Shown: one piece after another, positions 1 through 8,944 of the stretch | How the letters are laid out: each line of letters opens with the position of its first letter | Numbering within the stretch: the stretch's first letter is position 1 | NCBI RefSeq assembly: GCF_001244545.1 | Contig: NZ_LN852695.1 | Coordinates: 186,001-250,000 of the forward strand | DNA: 64,000 nucleotides | Direction: 5' to 3' | DNA from: Candidatus Stoquefichus sp. SB1 | GTDB taxonomy: Bacteria; Bacillota_I; Bacilli_A; Erysipelotrichales; Coprobacillaceae | Made by a program: the position numbers and the translations under genes | The notes under the pieces: model-generated | Databases searched by the model: none | What the model was told of the DNA's origin: nothing | The model's input: the letters and a program-made list of their open reading frames with translations, nothing else

Positions 1-1443
1 ATCATCATTAATAGATAATTGATCCATTTGATTCAATTTTTCTACTAACTTGAGATGAGTTTCAAGATTTTTTGAAAATAGTGTATAACCAATAAACTTA
101 TTATCATTGGTTTGTTCTTGATAAATCCTCATTAATATCTCATAGGGAACATATATACAATATTTATTTGTTGTATAATGATTGATTTCACCCTCATTTA
201 AAACACCTTTTATATTTTGATTCATTGTTTTTGTTATCCAATAAGGATTATTTTCATTTTCTATTCGAATATCTATTTCACCATCAAAATAGTTGGTTGA
301 AAGATAATTTCTTTTCATTAATTGATAAACATCATAACTTAATATAATGGCTTCTTTATCTAACAAATGATATTGATATTCTAATTTGTCTGTTATTTTA
401 TTTTCTTCAAAATAAGGTAAAACATCTATTGTCTGATTCCATAAAGTCATTTTTGAATAAATATATGGATAAACTTTATCAGCAGAAATAGAATCTAAAA
501 TTTGATTATCCATAATTTGATTTGTTGCTTGAATATGCTGACCATTACTTTGACTGGTTATATATACTTGATTATCAGATAATGCTAACAAATGATTGGT
601 GCTTGTTTTCTGATAATAATGAATACCTGTTATAACAGAAAATATCATGATAAAAGATGTTGCCATTATCAAAATCATATTTCTTTGTTTTTTCTTAAAA
701 ACATGAAAATATCTTTTGACATAACTGTTTAGAAATTTTAAATCTGATTGAGATTTATGCAGAATCAATTGCTTATGATCCTGATTTAAAGAATGATGAA
801 CACAATTTAAATGTAAATTTTGAATTTGATAAATACTATCAGCATATTCTTTTGCTTTAAGACTATGACTTGCTAAAATAATGCATTTCTTCTGTTCTTT
901 TGCCAACTGCCTGATTAACATAAGAATTTTCTCTTCATTTTGTGAATCCAAATAACTTGTTGGTTCATCTAATATAATCACTTCACTATCTTTGGCTAAT
1001 GCACAAGCTATTGCTAATCGTTGTCTTTCACCACCAGATAAAGTATCAATTGATTGATCTAATGGAACATTTAAATGTACTTGATGAAATAAGTTTTGAA
1101 TATCTCGATCACTAAATTGTTTTTGTACCATTTGAGCATAATGATTAATATTCTCTTTCACATTATAGTAATCAATTAACATAGAATCTTGTAAAACATA
1201 AGAAATGTGATATCTTCTTAAATGAGCCTTTAATTGCTGATTTGATAATGAAATCAAATGATTATCTAAACTATACTGATAATCTTTTTGTTTAACCAAT
1301 AAAGCCAATCTATACAATAATGCTGTCTTTCCAGAACCACTTTCTCCACAAATAAGTGTTACTTCTCCACACTTGGCAACAAATTCTACATTTTCTAATA
1401 TTTTTCTTTGATACGATATATTCAAGTTTTGTATTTTCAGCAT
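1..1443 (-). CDS. ABC transporter ATP-binding/permease fusion, partial (runs off the window)
   Basis: The reading frame is open from an ATG at 1443 to the window edge (481 codons, C-terminus missing). The N-terminal about 215 residues form an ABC ATPase with Walker A GESGSGKT, signature LSGGERQR and Walker B VIILDEPTS. One membrane segment follows near residue 245 and then a large, probably extracytoplasmic region. This is the same layout as the gene just upstream, whose stop overlaps this start (TAATG), so the two are translationally coupled and may form a heterodimer. The FtsX-like membrane end is expected beyond the window. The substrate is unknown; the neighbouring LytTR two-component system suggests peptide export or peptide resistance (inference). 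Confidence 0.85.
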   Translation of the reverse strand, partial: MLKIQNLNISYQRKILENVEFVAKCGEVTLICGESGSGKTALLYRLALLVKQKDYQYSLDNHLISLSNQQLKAHLRRYHISYVLQDSMLIDYYNVKENINHYAQMVQKQFSDRDIQNLFHQVHLNVPLDQSIDTLSGGERQRLAIACALAKDSEVIILDEPTSYLDSQNEEKILMLIRQLAKEQKKCIILASHSLKAKEYADSIYQIQNLHLNCVHHSLNQDHKQLILHKSQSDLKFLNSYVKRYFHVFKKKQRNMILIMATSFIMIFSVITGIHYYQKTSTNHLLALSDNQVYITSQSNGQHIQATNQIMDNQILDSISADKVYPYIYSKMTLWNQTIDVLPYFEENKITDKLEYQYHLLDKEAIILSYDVYQLMKRNYLSTNYFDGEIDIRIENENNPYWITKTMNQNIKGVLNEGEINHYTTNKYCIYVPYEILMRIYQEQTNDNKFIGYTLFSKNLETHLKLVEKLNQMDQLSINDD

Positions 1444-3557
1444 TATTTATCCCTTCTTTTCACTATAAGTGGATAGACCAGTTCTATAATCAAAACAATA
1501 AATATAATCATGAAAAATGAAATAAATGTTAATTGAGTTTTACCATACATTAATTGATTAAGTACGATTGTTTCAATAATCATTCCTATGATACAAATGA
1601 TGCTATATAATAGTGTATACAAAAGATACTTATTCATAAAAATTCTTCTGATATTCTGCTCAGTCAATCCCATATTTCTTAAATATGTTCTCATTTCATT
1701 TTCTTCTGATAACTTCTGTTTCTTATGATGATACTGTGTAATAAGTAACAAAGCTAATAAGCATCCTCCAACAAGTTGAATAATCCTTTGCATACTTTGG
1801 ACTGATTCTTGTAAAGATTTTGAATTAAGATAAATATGTTTAGCATTTAAACCTATCTCATTAACAGCATTCATAACATCACTTAAATAAGTAAGATCAT
1901 CTATTTCCAATACATAACAATTTGGTTTCCATGATGTATATTTTATTTTTTGTGTGACATATTGTTTTTTTTCTTCAGGAACTTCGTTAATAAATGTCTC
2001 CATCTTATCATCAATTAATACAAAATACTTATAATAACTTTCTTCACTACTGTTTTCTTTTCTATATTCTTCTAAAATAGATTGCGAAACAAAATATCTA
2101 TAAATAAATCCTGAATCCTTATCAATATCATAAAGACTATCTGCTTTTGTTATGCCAACAATAGGTAACTGTAATTCGATTTTCTTTGCTCCCACTGTAT
2201 TACCTGCATATTCTTCGCCACTTTCTGTTGTTTGAAACGAAATACCATCCATATCCACTGATGGAATAAATACTGGTATTTGAATTGTCTTATCTATTAA
2301 TTCTTCAACATTGTCTGTTATTTTTTCAGCAAGATATTTTGATAAATAAATTCCTTGTTTATTCTTTTGAGATGCAAATTCAATATTTTCATTTTCAGAA
2401 TCATCAAATGAACTCATAATAATATTAGGAATAACACTTTCATAATCCTTTAAACCTGTATAAAGAAGTTGATCATTATCAAATACTTTTATTTTTTCAT
2501 TTGTTGGTTCTACTTCACTTTCACCAGAAAAGAAACCACCATTTTCATTCAAACCATTAACAATACTTGTATCATATTTCCAATGTATAGCTTTAACATG
2601 ATCAATTGACTTTAACTTTTCAGTTTCTTCTGTTGTGATTGGGTATTCAAAGCCATTATAACTATAATCAAATAATTGTTTATTATTTGATTTATAAACA
2701 ATAACTTGTTTTGAAGAAAGATTATTGATAATACTTTTATGAACAGATATAACTGTATTATTAAATATACAACTCAAACCAACAAAAGAAATAAGTATCA
2801 CATTCATTATAAAACTGAGTTTTTTGTGGCTTATATAATGTTTAAACATCATAAAATAGTTATTATTTGAAAATTGTATTTTTTTAATTTCATTTTTTGA
2901 TATAGTGCTTGTTTCTTTATTTTGAAATATAAGATTTAATTTCAAATTATCAATATTATAAATAGCATCTGAATAATTCTGTAACTTCAAATCATGACTT
3001 GAAATAATAACCGTATGTCCTTTTTGAGCATATTCGTGTAAAAGTTTTGCTATAATTTCACTCATTTCTTCGTTTAATGAAGCTGTTGGTTCATCAATAA
3101 TGAGAACAGGTGTATCTCGTAATAACGCTAAAGAAATGGCAACACGTTTCTTTTCTCCTTCGGATAACTGATGAGGATATTCCTTCATTAAATTATTGAT
3201 TTGTAATAAATTGATTGAATCATATTGATCATATGCAAGATAATTTTTATTATAAAGCTGATAATGAGCTTCTATGGTTAAATCATTAATAAATGAAGGT
3301 AATTGTTCAACCATACAAATATGAGTTTGTTTATACTTTTTCTTCTCATCATCACTTAGCATTGAAATATCAATTTCATCATAAACATATCGTCCTTTAA
3401 AAGAATAATCCAAATTTAAACATTTTAATAAACTTGTCTTTCCACTCCCACTCTCACCTTTGATTAATGTCAATTGATGAGGATAAGCTTGAAAATAACT
3501 ATTTTTAAATATTTCTTTTTTACCAAGTATAAGTTCAAAATCTTTAAGTGTTATCAT
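1443..3557 (-). CDS. ABC transporter ATP-binding/permease fusion (MacB/FtsX-like)
   Basis: 704-residue protein. Residues 1-215 are an ABC ATPase (Walker A GESGSGKT, signature LSEGEKKR, Walker B VLIIDEPTA). A membrane segment lies around 248-268, then about 330 extracytoplasmic residues, then three C-terminal membrane segments (about 605-625, 650-672, 680-700). That is the FtsX/MacB permease topology fused to its own ATPase. The start is supported by GGAG about 8 bases upstream. It is the first gene of an operon with the partial paralogue downstream and diverges from the LytTR/AgrC-like pair. A TATAAT at 3620-3625 (minus strand) has no good -35, so transcription probably needs an activator bound at the repeats at 3658-3686. 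The cargo is not identifiable from sequence. Confidence 0.88.
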   Translation of the reverse strand: MITLKDFELILGKKEIFKNSYFQAYPHQLTLIKGESGSGKTSLLKCLNLDYSFKGRYVYDEIDISMLSDDEKKKYKQTHICMVEQLPSFINDLTIEAHYQLYNKNYLAYDQYDSINLLQINNLMKEYPHQLSEGEKKRVAISLALLRDTPVLIIDEPTASLNEEMSEIIAKLLHEYAQKGHTVIISSHDLKLQNYSDAIYNIDNLKLNLIFQNKETSTISKNEIKKIQFSNNNYFMMFKHYISHKKLSFIMNVILISFVGLSCIFNNTVISVHKSIINNLSSKQVIVYKSNNKQLFDYSYNGFEYPITTEETEKLKSIDHVKAIHWKYDTSIVNGLNENGGFFSGESEVEPTNEKIKVFDNDQLLYTGLKDYESVIPNIIMSSFDDSENENIEFASQKNKQGIYLSKYLAEKITDNVEELIDKTIQIPVFIPSVDMDGISFQTTESGEEYAGNTVGAKKIELQLPIVGITKADSLYDIDKDSGFIYRYFVSQSILEEYRKENSSEESYYKYFVLIDDKMETFINEVPEEKKQYVTQKIKYTSWKPNCYVLEIDDLTYLSDVMNAVNEIGLNAKHIYLNSKSLQESVQSMQRIIQLVGGCLLALLLITQYHHKKQKLSEENEMRTYLRNMGLTEQNIRRIFMNKYLLYTLLYSIICIIGMIIETIVLNQLMYGKTQLTFISFFMIIFIVLIIELVYPLIVKRRDK

Positions 3558-3657
3558 ATGCTTTATCTCCTCTGTATAAATTTAAAGCATTATTCTTATC
3601 ATCCCTTTTTCTTAATTTCATTATACTACATAATTAAATCTTAAACTATATTTTCTG

Positions 3658-3686
3658 GAATTCGTTATGTTTGACCTAGAATTCGT
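3658..3686. promoter_or_regulatory. candidate LytTR-regulator direct repeats
   Basis: Two copies of GAATTCGT start at 3658 and 3679, exactly 21 bp (two helical turns) apart, in the intergenic region between the divergent ABC operon and the LytTR regulator gene. LytTR regulators such as AgrA and ComE bind direct repeats with this spacing. The repeats sit just upstream of where the missing -35 of the ABC promoter would be. Function is inferred from spacing and position only. Confidence 0.45.
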
Positions 3687-3765
3687 CAGCATTTTTAATA
3701 AATTGCATGTTTTTATTCCAATGTTTTTTCATTCTTTATATAATATAAGCATAGGAGGCGATAAT

Positions 3766-4461
3766 ATGTTTCACTTTGCAATAGTCGATAATTCTCAATT
3801 AGATATTGATAAAATGAAAAATTATATAGAACAATATTGTTTAAATTATAGAGATGTAGATTATCACTGTGACGTATATACAAATAGCGAAGATTTTCCA
3901 TTTGATCAATATTATGATGCTATTTTTTTAGATATTAAAATGCCTCATCTTAATGGATTAGAATTTGCCAGTAAAATAAAAAAGAAAAATACTCCAAAAA
4001 TTATCTTTATGACATCAGATGATAATTTTATGAAAGATGTTTTCGATTACCGTCCTTTTAACTTTATTCATAAAAATGATTTTGAAAAAAGTGCTTTTCA
4101 TACTTTAAGATTACTAATTGATGATTTATTAGCTCACACAATCAAAATATCAAATGTTCAGGATTATATTCCTATCAATCATATTACTTATATTGATATA
4201 ATCGATGATATTGTTACTGTTCATGACTATAAAGATCTTAACTATATATACTGGAAGACATTAAAACATTTAGCAGAACAGTTAACAAAATATAACTTTT
4301 TTCTTATTTCTCAATCTACTTTAATTAATATGAATTATATTAAATCTACAAATTTTAAAACAGTTTTGCTTGATAATGGAAAGGAATTTCAAATAGCTTA
4401 TAGAAAGAGAAAAGCTTTTAAAATTAAATATGAGGAGTATAAAAATTATGGGAACATTTGA
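3766..4461 (+). CDS. LytTR-family response regulator (AgrA/ComE type)
   Basis: 231 residues from the ATG at 3766, chosen because AGGAGG lies just upstream; an in-frame start at 3667 exists but has no ribosome site and would span the promoter region. The N-terminus is a receiver domain with the phospho-acceptor in IFLDIKMPHLNG (near residue 60). The C-terminal about 100 residues have the length and beta-rich character of a LytTR DNA-binding domain. The last 14 bases overlap the next gene, a membrane histidine-kinase-like sensor. The likely target is the divergent ABC fusion operon, through the direct repeats at 3658-3686. Confidence 0.85.
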   Translation: MFHFAIVDNSQLDIDKMKNYIEQYCLNYRDVDYHCDVYTNSEDFPFDQYYDAIFLDIKMPHLNGLEFASKIKKKNTPKIIFMTSDDNFMKDVFDYRPFNFIHKNDFEKSAFHTLRLLIDDLLAHTIKISNVQDYIPINHITYIDIIDDIVTVHDYKDLNYIYWKTLKHLAEQLTKYNFFLISQSTLINMNYIKSTNFKTVLLDNGKEFQIAYRKRKAFKIKYEEYKNYGNI

Positions 4462-5674
4462 TATTGTCACTAACTTTATAGAAGCTTTTATTTCATTTTA
4501 TTTTATATATTATCTCTTTCACAAAAGAAAAGGTATTGTACCTTTATTATTATTTGTTTCATTAAAAGCAATCAATACAACTATCCATAATTATTATGCC
4601 CTTCCTGAAATGTCATCAACAGTTACTTCAACAATTATTATTTACTTATACACTTGTTTTCTTAATAAAAATCATGTTATTCAAAATATATTTTTAATAT
4701 TACTTATTAATGTCATTGTCAATATATCAACGACATTGGGAATGCTCATTTCTTTAACTTTTTCTTCTTCACCATTTAAAGAAGAATATGTTTATATTGC
4801 TTTAGTTATTATTGTTAAGACAATTAGTATAATTCTTCTTGTATTAGCTTATTACTTTATCAATAAAACAGAAATATTATCTATCAAAACTAAAAAGCTG
4901 TATTCCGTTTTAACTTCCTTCTTTTTACTGGATGTTTTATATTGTCTTTGTATTGATTATATTTATTATGACGAGGTATTTAATAACTATATGATAAGTA
5001 TTATTATTTTAATTAATGTATTGACTCTCTATCTTTGTTTTATTTTCTTTGAATCTCAGAAGGAACAGAAAGAATTATTAAAATTACAGAAAAGAGAATT
5101 ACAAAGACAAAACAGTGATAAAATCCGTCAAATTAACCAAAACAATGTTTTACATCTGGAAAGATGGAAACATGATATGAAATATGTTTTCTCTTTTTTG
5201 GAAACAAATATCAATGAAAAGAATTATGAACAAAGTCTTGATGCTATTCATTTGTATAGTTCTATCTTAAGTCAATATAATTTATTTCATGATTTAAAGA
5301 ATGATATTCTTAATTCTGTATTAATTGATTATTATGAAAACATCATTAATAATAATATTCATATTGTTATTGGAGAAAACAAAGAAGAAAATCCGATTAA
5401 TGAAGATGATCTTCAATCTATTTTTAATAGTTTTATGAAACAGGCAGTTCTTTACTGTTCATCTACATATCGTAAGGAAATATCAATATTTTCATCCAGT
5501 TCCTTAGAATATTTTTTACTAACGTTACAGTATACTTGTATAAATAATCAAAGTCATTTTAACCAATCAGAAATTCAACAGATTATCCATAGATATCAAG
5601 GTCTATTAAAAATGGATAATGAGAATGAAAACTTTATATTAAGATTAATGATTCCAAAAAGAAATGAAACCTAG
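4448..5674 (+). CDS. AgrC-like sensor protein with a degenerate ATPase domain
   Basis: 408 residues from the ATG at 4448 (GAGGAG upstream inside the regulator gene). About six hydrophobic segments cover residues 1-205, followed by a coiled-coil stretch. A histidine box RWKHDMKYVF lies near residue 240, as in GHKL-type (AgrC/ComD) kinases. The C-terminal region has the length and ending of a GHKL ATPase domain (final strand FILRLMIP), but the DNA part of the N-box reads MKQA and no GxGL glycine box is visible. It may be a kinase-dead sensor or act as a phosphatase. No AgrB/AgrD-like peptide genes were seen nearby. Confidence 0.75.
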   Translation: MGTFDIVTNFIEAFISFYFIYYLFHKRKGIVPLLLFVSLKAINTTIHNYYALPEMSSTVTSTIIIYLYTCFLNKNHVIQNIFLILLINVIVNISTTLGMLISLTFSSSPFKEEYVYIALVIIVKTISIILLVLAYYFINKTEILSIKTKKLYSVLTSFFLLDVLYCLCIDYIYYDEVFNNYMISIIILINVLTLYLCFIFFESQKEQKELLKLQKRELQRQNSDKIRQINQNNVLHLERWKHDMKYVFSFLETNINEKNYEQSLDAIHLYSSILSQYNLFHDLKNDILNSVLIDYYENIINNNIHIVIGENKEENPINEDDLQSIFNSFMKQAVLYCSSTYRKEISIFSSSSLEYFLLTLQYTCINNQSHFNQSEIQQIIHRYQGLLKMDNENENFILRLMIPKRNET

Positions 5675-5689
5675 TCTCATTTCTTTTTT
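5660..5689 (+). terminator. intrinsic terminator after the two-component genes
   Basis: AGAAATGA pairs with TCATTTCT across a short loop and is followed by a T-run. It overlaps the last codons of the sensor gene. Confidence 0.7.
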
Positions 5690-5728
5690 CTACAATAATG
5701 AAAATAAGGATAATCTGTTAAAACCAGA

Positions 5729-7264
5729 TTATCCTTCATATACTGTTATACCATCTTTAATTGTTTTTAATACTTTTATATCTTTGATGTGTTTTTTATC
5801 TATTGTTAATGGATTATCACTTAATATAACCATATCTGCATTTTTACCTACTTTTAATGATCCCTTTTGATTTTCTTCATGGTATTGATAAGCCCCATTT
5901 ATAGTTAAAGCTTTTAGTGCATCAATAGGTTGAATACACTCATTTTGACCTAAAATATCACCATTTTTTGTTTTTCTATTAACAGCAATATGTAAACTTT
6001 CTATCATGTTAGGTTGAATAACCGGCGCATCTGTATGAAGTGTAAAACGTAAATCATGTTCTAATGCTGAATGTAAAGGACTAATATATTGTGCTCTTTG
6101 AACTCCCATATTTTCTTTATGAATATCACCAAAATAGTAAACATGTGATAAGAAGAATGATGGTAACATAGCAAGTTCTTTTACTTGGTTCATCTGTGAA
6201 GGTCTCATCATTTGGGCATGAATAATGACAGGCCTAATATCTTGCTTTTTGACTATTTGATATTGATTCATATAATGTGAAATAGCTTGGTCTCCATTAC
6301 AATGAGCTAATACCTGTATATCTTCATCAATCGCTTTTTTAAGATTATCTTGAATTTGCTGATCTGTTAATGTTGGATATCCGTAACTTCCATCTGTATA
6401 AGGATCTATAACCCATGCTGTTTTATTTTGGGGTGAACCATCTAAAAACATTTTATATCCACCTATTTTAAAATGATCTTTATATTGTTTAACATGTTCT
6501 TTCAATTCTTGCATATATTCAGGAACATCAAATCCTGGATAGCCAACAATATCTAAATAAAAGATCTTATCTTTTAATAAAGCTTTATAAATAGGAAGTA
6601 GTGGTTTGACTAACATTCCATCTTGTACAGTAGTGATACCAAAACGAGCATATTCTTGTTGAGCATGTAAGTAAGCTTTCTTTAACAAATCTAATGAAGG
6701 CATTGGAACTTTTTGAAGGTATAAAGCGAAAGCATTTTCTTCTAAAAAACCTTCTTGATAATTGATTTGTCCTCCTGCTGGACTTTTTGTTGTTTTCTCA
6801 ATACCTAATATTTCTAATGCAAGACTATTCATAATACCACAATGTCCTGTTTGATGTTGAACAACAATAGGATGTTGTTTTGATACTTCATCTAATTCTA
6901 ATTTTGTTATATGTCGTTTTTCAATTAAACGATGTTGATCATATCCTTTACACATAATCCATTGATGATCTTTTATATTATTTTCTTGGATATATTTTTC
7001 TATCTGTTGTTGAACATCCACAATGGATTGACAATTATCTAAAGAAACTTGTAAAAAAGCAGAAGCATAGCCACTGATATGACTATGACTATCAATAAAT
7101 GCTGGAATTAAAGTTTTTCCTTGTAAATCAACAATCTTCATATCTTTCTGATAAATTTTATGATAATTATCGATTGCTATTATCTTACCATTTTCTTCAA
7201 CTAATGAATCACCACTCATATCTTCTAAAGTCACTATTGTTCCATTTGTATATATTTTCTTCAT
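5729..7264 (-). CDS. amidohydrolase family protein (YtcJ-like, Amidohydro_3)
   Basis: 511-residue metal-dependent hydrolase of the YtcJ branch, which includes N-substituted formamide deformylase-like enzymes. Metal ligands are visible: HSH in IDSHSHISG near residue 60, later histidines in LAHCNGDQ and VIIHAQMM, and an aspartate in LHTDAPV near residue 420. Its N-terminal strand (TNGTIVTLED) and C-terminal strand (KVGKNADMVILSDNP) form the usual composite beta-sandwich. It is probably cytoplasmic, as no signal peptide is visible. The natural substrate cannot be told. A palindrome at 5706-5733 overlaps the stop codon and may end transcription. Full length for the family. Confidence 0.85.
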   Translation of the reverse strand: MKKIYTNGTIVTLEDMSGDSLVEENGKIIAIDNYHKIYQKDMKIVDLQGKTLIPAFIDSHSHISGYASAFLQVSLDNCQSIVDVQQQIEKYIQENNIKDHQWIMCKGYDQHRLIEKRHITKLELDEVSKQHPIVVQHQTGHCGIMNSLALEILGIEKTTKSPAGGQINYQEGFLEENAFALYLQKVPMPSLDLLKKAYLHAQQEYARFGITTVQDGMLVKPLLPIYKALLKDKIFYLDIVGYPGFDVPEYMQELKEHVKQYKDHFKIGGYKMFLDGSPQNKTAWVIDPYTDGSYGYPTLTDQQIQDNLKKAIDEDIQVLAHCNGDQAISHYMNQYQIVKKQDIRPVIIHAQMMRPSQMNQVKELAMLPSFFLSHVYYFGDIHKENMGVQRAQYISPLHSALEHDLRFTLHTDAPVIQPNMIESLHIAVNRKTKNGDILGQNECIQPIDALKALTINGAYQYHEENQKGSLKVGKNADMVILSDNPLTIDKKHIKDIKVLKTIKDGITVYEG

Positions 7265-7311
7265 AACTTAGCCTCCTTCATTCATTATCACCCCTGATTA
7301 TGAATTGAATG

Positions 7312-7674
7312 TTAAAAAAGCCAGTCAAAGAGAAAAGATTTTGTTTCAATATCCTCAGTAGATTCACAATAATTAACTTTTAATTCACCACTTAAAGTTT
7401 TTCCCTTACCTTCACCTAAAATAATTTTATAAACTCCTTGTTTAAATGTAGCATGATAATCACTTTGATGGTCTGCTAAAACTTGATCTTTATTATCAAC
7501 ACCTTTAACCCATTGTTTAAAATCTAATAGAAGCTGATCTTTTATTTTATACATTTCTTTAATATCAGACTCCTGATTAGAATTGGCTATTATTTTATAT
7601 TTTGGTTCCTGACTTTTAGCTTGTACACTGACACATAACATTCCTACCAATAAAACAAAAATTATTTTTTTCAT
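7312..7674 (-). CDS. secreted short SpoIIR-like protein
   Basis: 120 residues from the ATG at 7674, picked because GAGGTG lies upstream and because it begins directly with a signal peptide (MKKIIFVLLVGML). The mature part begins YKIIANSNQESDIKE and ends with YKIILGEGKGK ... FDWLF. These match the start (VIANS) and the GEGKG plus WF-type end of SpoIIR, the secreted signal for pro-sigma-E processing in sporulation. SpoIIR is usually over 200 residues, so the middle is much shorter here. It may be a reduced SpoIIR or an unrelated secreted protein that keeps those motifs. Confidence 0.5.
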   Translation of the reverse strand: MKKIIFVLLVGMLCVSVQAKSQEPKYKIIANSNQESDIKEMYKIKDQLLLDFKQWVKGVDNKDQVLADHQSDYHATFKQGVYKIILGEGKGKTLSGELKVNYCESTEDIETKSFLFDWLF

Positions 7675-7736
7675 TTGCTTCACCTCATAAGTGAGTATGA
7701 ACACAATTGGTAAATATATACAATTATTTTTATGAA

Positions 7737-8894
7737 TTAAGATTTTAATTCTTTATGCCAATAACGTGTATACATATATGCACTTATCAAAGCACCAATA
7801 GGAACAGTTAATACTATACCAATTGTTCCAGCAATACCTTGAGCAATTTCAGTTGCTATAAAGTCTGAATTCATTAACTGGTTATATTGAATCTGATAAG
7901 CCAAAAATGTCACAAGAATAGTCATAGAACTTCCTGTAAATGCTAAAATTAAAGTATTACACATTGTCCCAATCATATCTTTACCAATGTGGATGCCAGA
8001 TTGAAAAATTTGATGTTTTGTTATTTCTGGGTTGACTCTCTTTAGTTCATATAATGATGAAGCAATAGACATTCCTACATCCATTACTGCTCCTAAACAT
8101 GAAATTAAAATACCTGCAAATAATATTTCACTAATTTTTAATCCTGTCTGTTGTGATATTAAAATAAGTGCTTCTGCCTGATCAGTATTAAATCCTGACA
8201 CCGAAATAAGATTTCCCATAATTTGAAAACAAATTCCACTTAAGATGACACCAATTGATGAAGCGATTGTTGCAACCCATGTTTTTACTGAATTTCCATT
8301 TAACATAAATAAGGTATATCCAATTGATAATATAATAATCATAATGGTTGTTAATATAGGTGCATAGCCTGCAAAAATCATTGGTAACAATAATCCAATA
8401 ATAGCATAAAAAGTAAATCCTAAACTGATAATTGTTCTTACACCTTTTGATTTTCCAACAATAATCACAAGAACAATTAATAATCCAATAAAACCATAAA
8501 TATAAGGTGTACGATAATAATTATATACAGAAATATATGAATTGGCATCTTTAGGATTATCAACACATGCAATGAATGTTTGTCCTGTATGTAATCTCAC
8601 ATTATGTGTTGAAGATAAATAATTATCTATATAGACTTTATTTCCTTGATGACTTCCTTCTAATATTTCAACATATAAATTTTGAACTCCATAATACCTA
8701 CCTGGATTTTGTTCATCTTCCTGAGTTTGATCTTCAACAACTTCAATAACAGTTGCTTTTGCATAACCTAATGATGATGAATTATATAATGAGACATTAA
8801 TAGAATTTTGATTTTGAAATACATATACAATAACTGTAAAGATAATTGTGATAAAAATAAGGACAATATCGCATTTATTAATCTTTTTAAACAT
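7737..8894 (-). CDS. YibE/F family membrane protein
   Basis: 385 residues from the ATG at 8894 (GGAGAG upstream; the longer frame overlaps the hairpin behind the preceding gene). One N-terminal membrane segment is followed by an extracytoplasmic domain of about 110 residues, then about seven membrane segments from residue 130 on. A conserved motif [14 protein letters not shown] lies near residue 272. This is the YibE/F architecture, a family of unknown biochemical function often found as two adjacent genes in lactic acid bacteria. It may be cotranscribed with the SpoIIR-like gene downstream. Confidence 0.8.
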   Translation of the reverse strand: MFKKINKCDIVLIFITIIFTVIVYVFQNQNSINVSLYNSSSLGYAKATVIEVVEDQTQEDEQNPGRYYGVQNLYVEILEGSHQGNKVYIDNYLSSTHNVRLHTGQTFIACVDNPKDANSYISVYNYYRTPYIYGFIGLLIVLVIIVGKSKGVRTIISLGFTFYAIIGLLLPMIFAGYAPILTTIMIIILSIGYTLFMLNGNSVKTWVATIASSIGVILSGICFQIMGNLISVSGFNTDQAEALILISQQTGLKISEILFAGILISCLGAVMDVGMSIASSLYELKRVNPEITKHQIFQSGIHIGKDMIGTMCNTLILAFTGSSMTILVTFLAYQIQYNQLMNSDFIATEIAQGIAGTIGIVLTVPIGALISAYMYTRYWHKELKS

Positions 8895-8908
8895 ATTCTC
8901 TCCTATTG

Positions 8909-8942
8909 AATAACCTGTTTCATAAAAATGAAACAGGTTATT
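8909..8942 (-). terminator. perfect 15-bp palindrome between phosphatase and YibE/F genes
   Basis: AATAACCTGTTTCAT pairs with its full complement around a 4-base loop, just after the phosphatase stop codon. There is no long T-run on the minus strand, so it may be a weak terminator or mRNA-stabilising hairpin. Confidence 0.5.
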
Positions 8943-8944
8943 AG

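Noticed and set aside
3667-3765. N-terminal extension of the LytTR regulator
   Set aside because: Overlaps the promoter region and has no ribosome site; the ATG at 3766 has AGGAGG.
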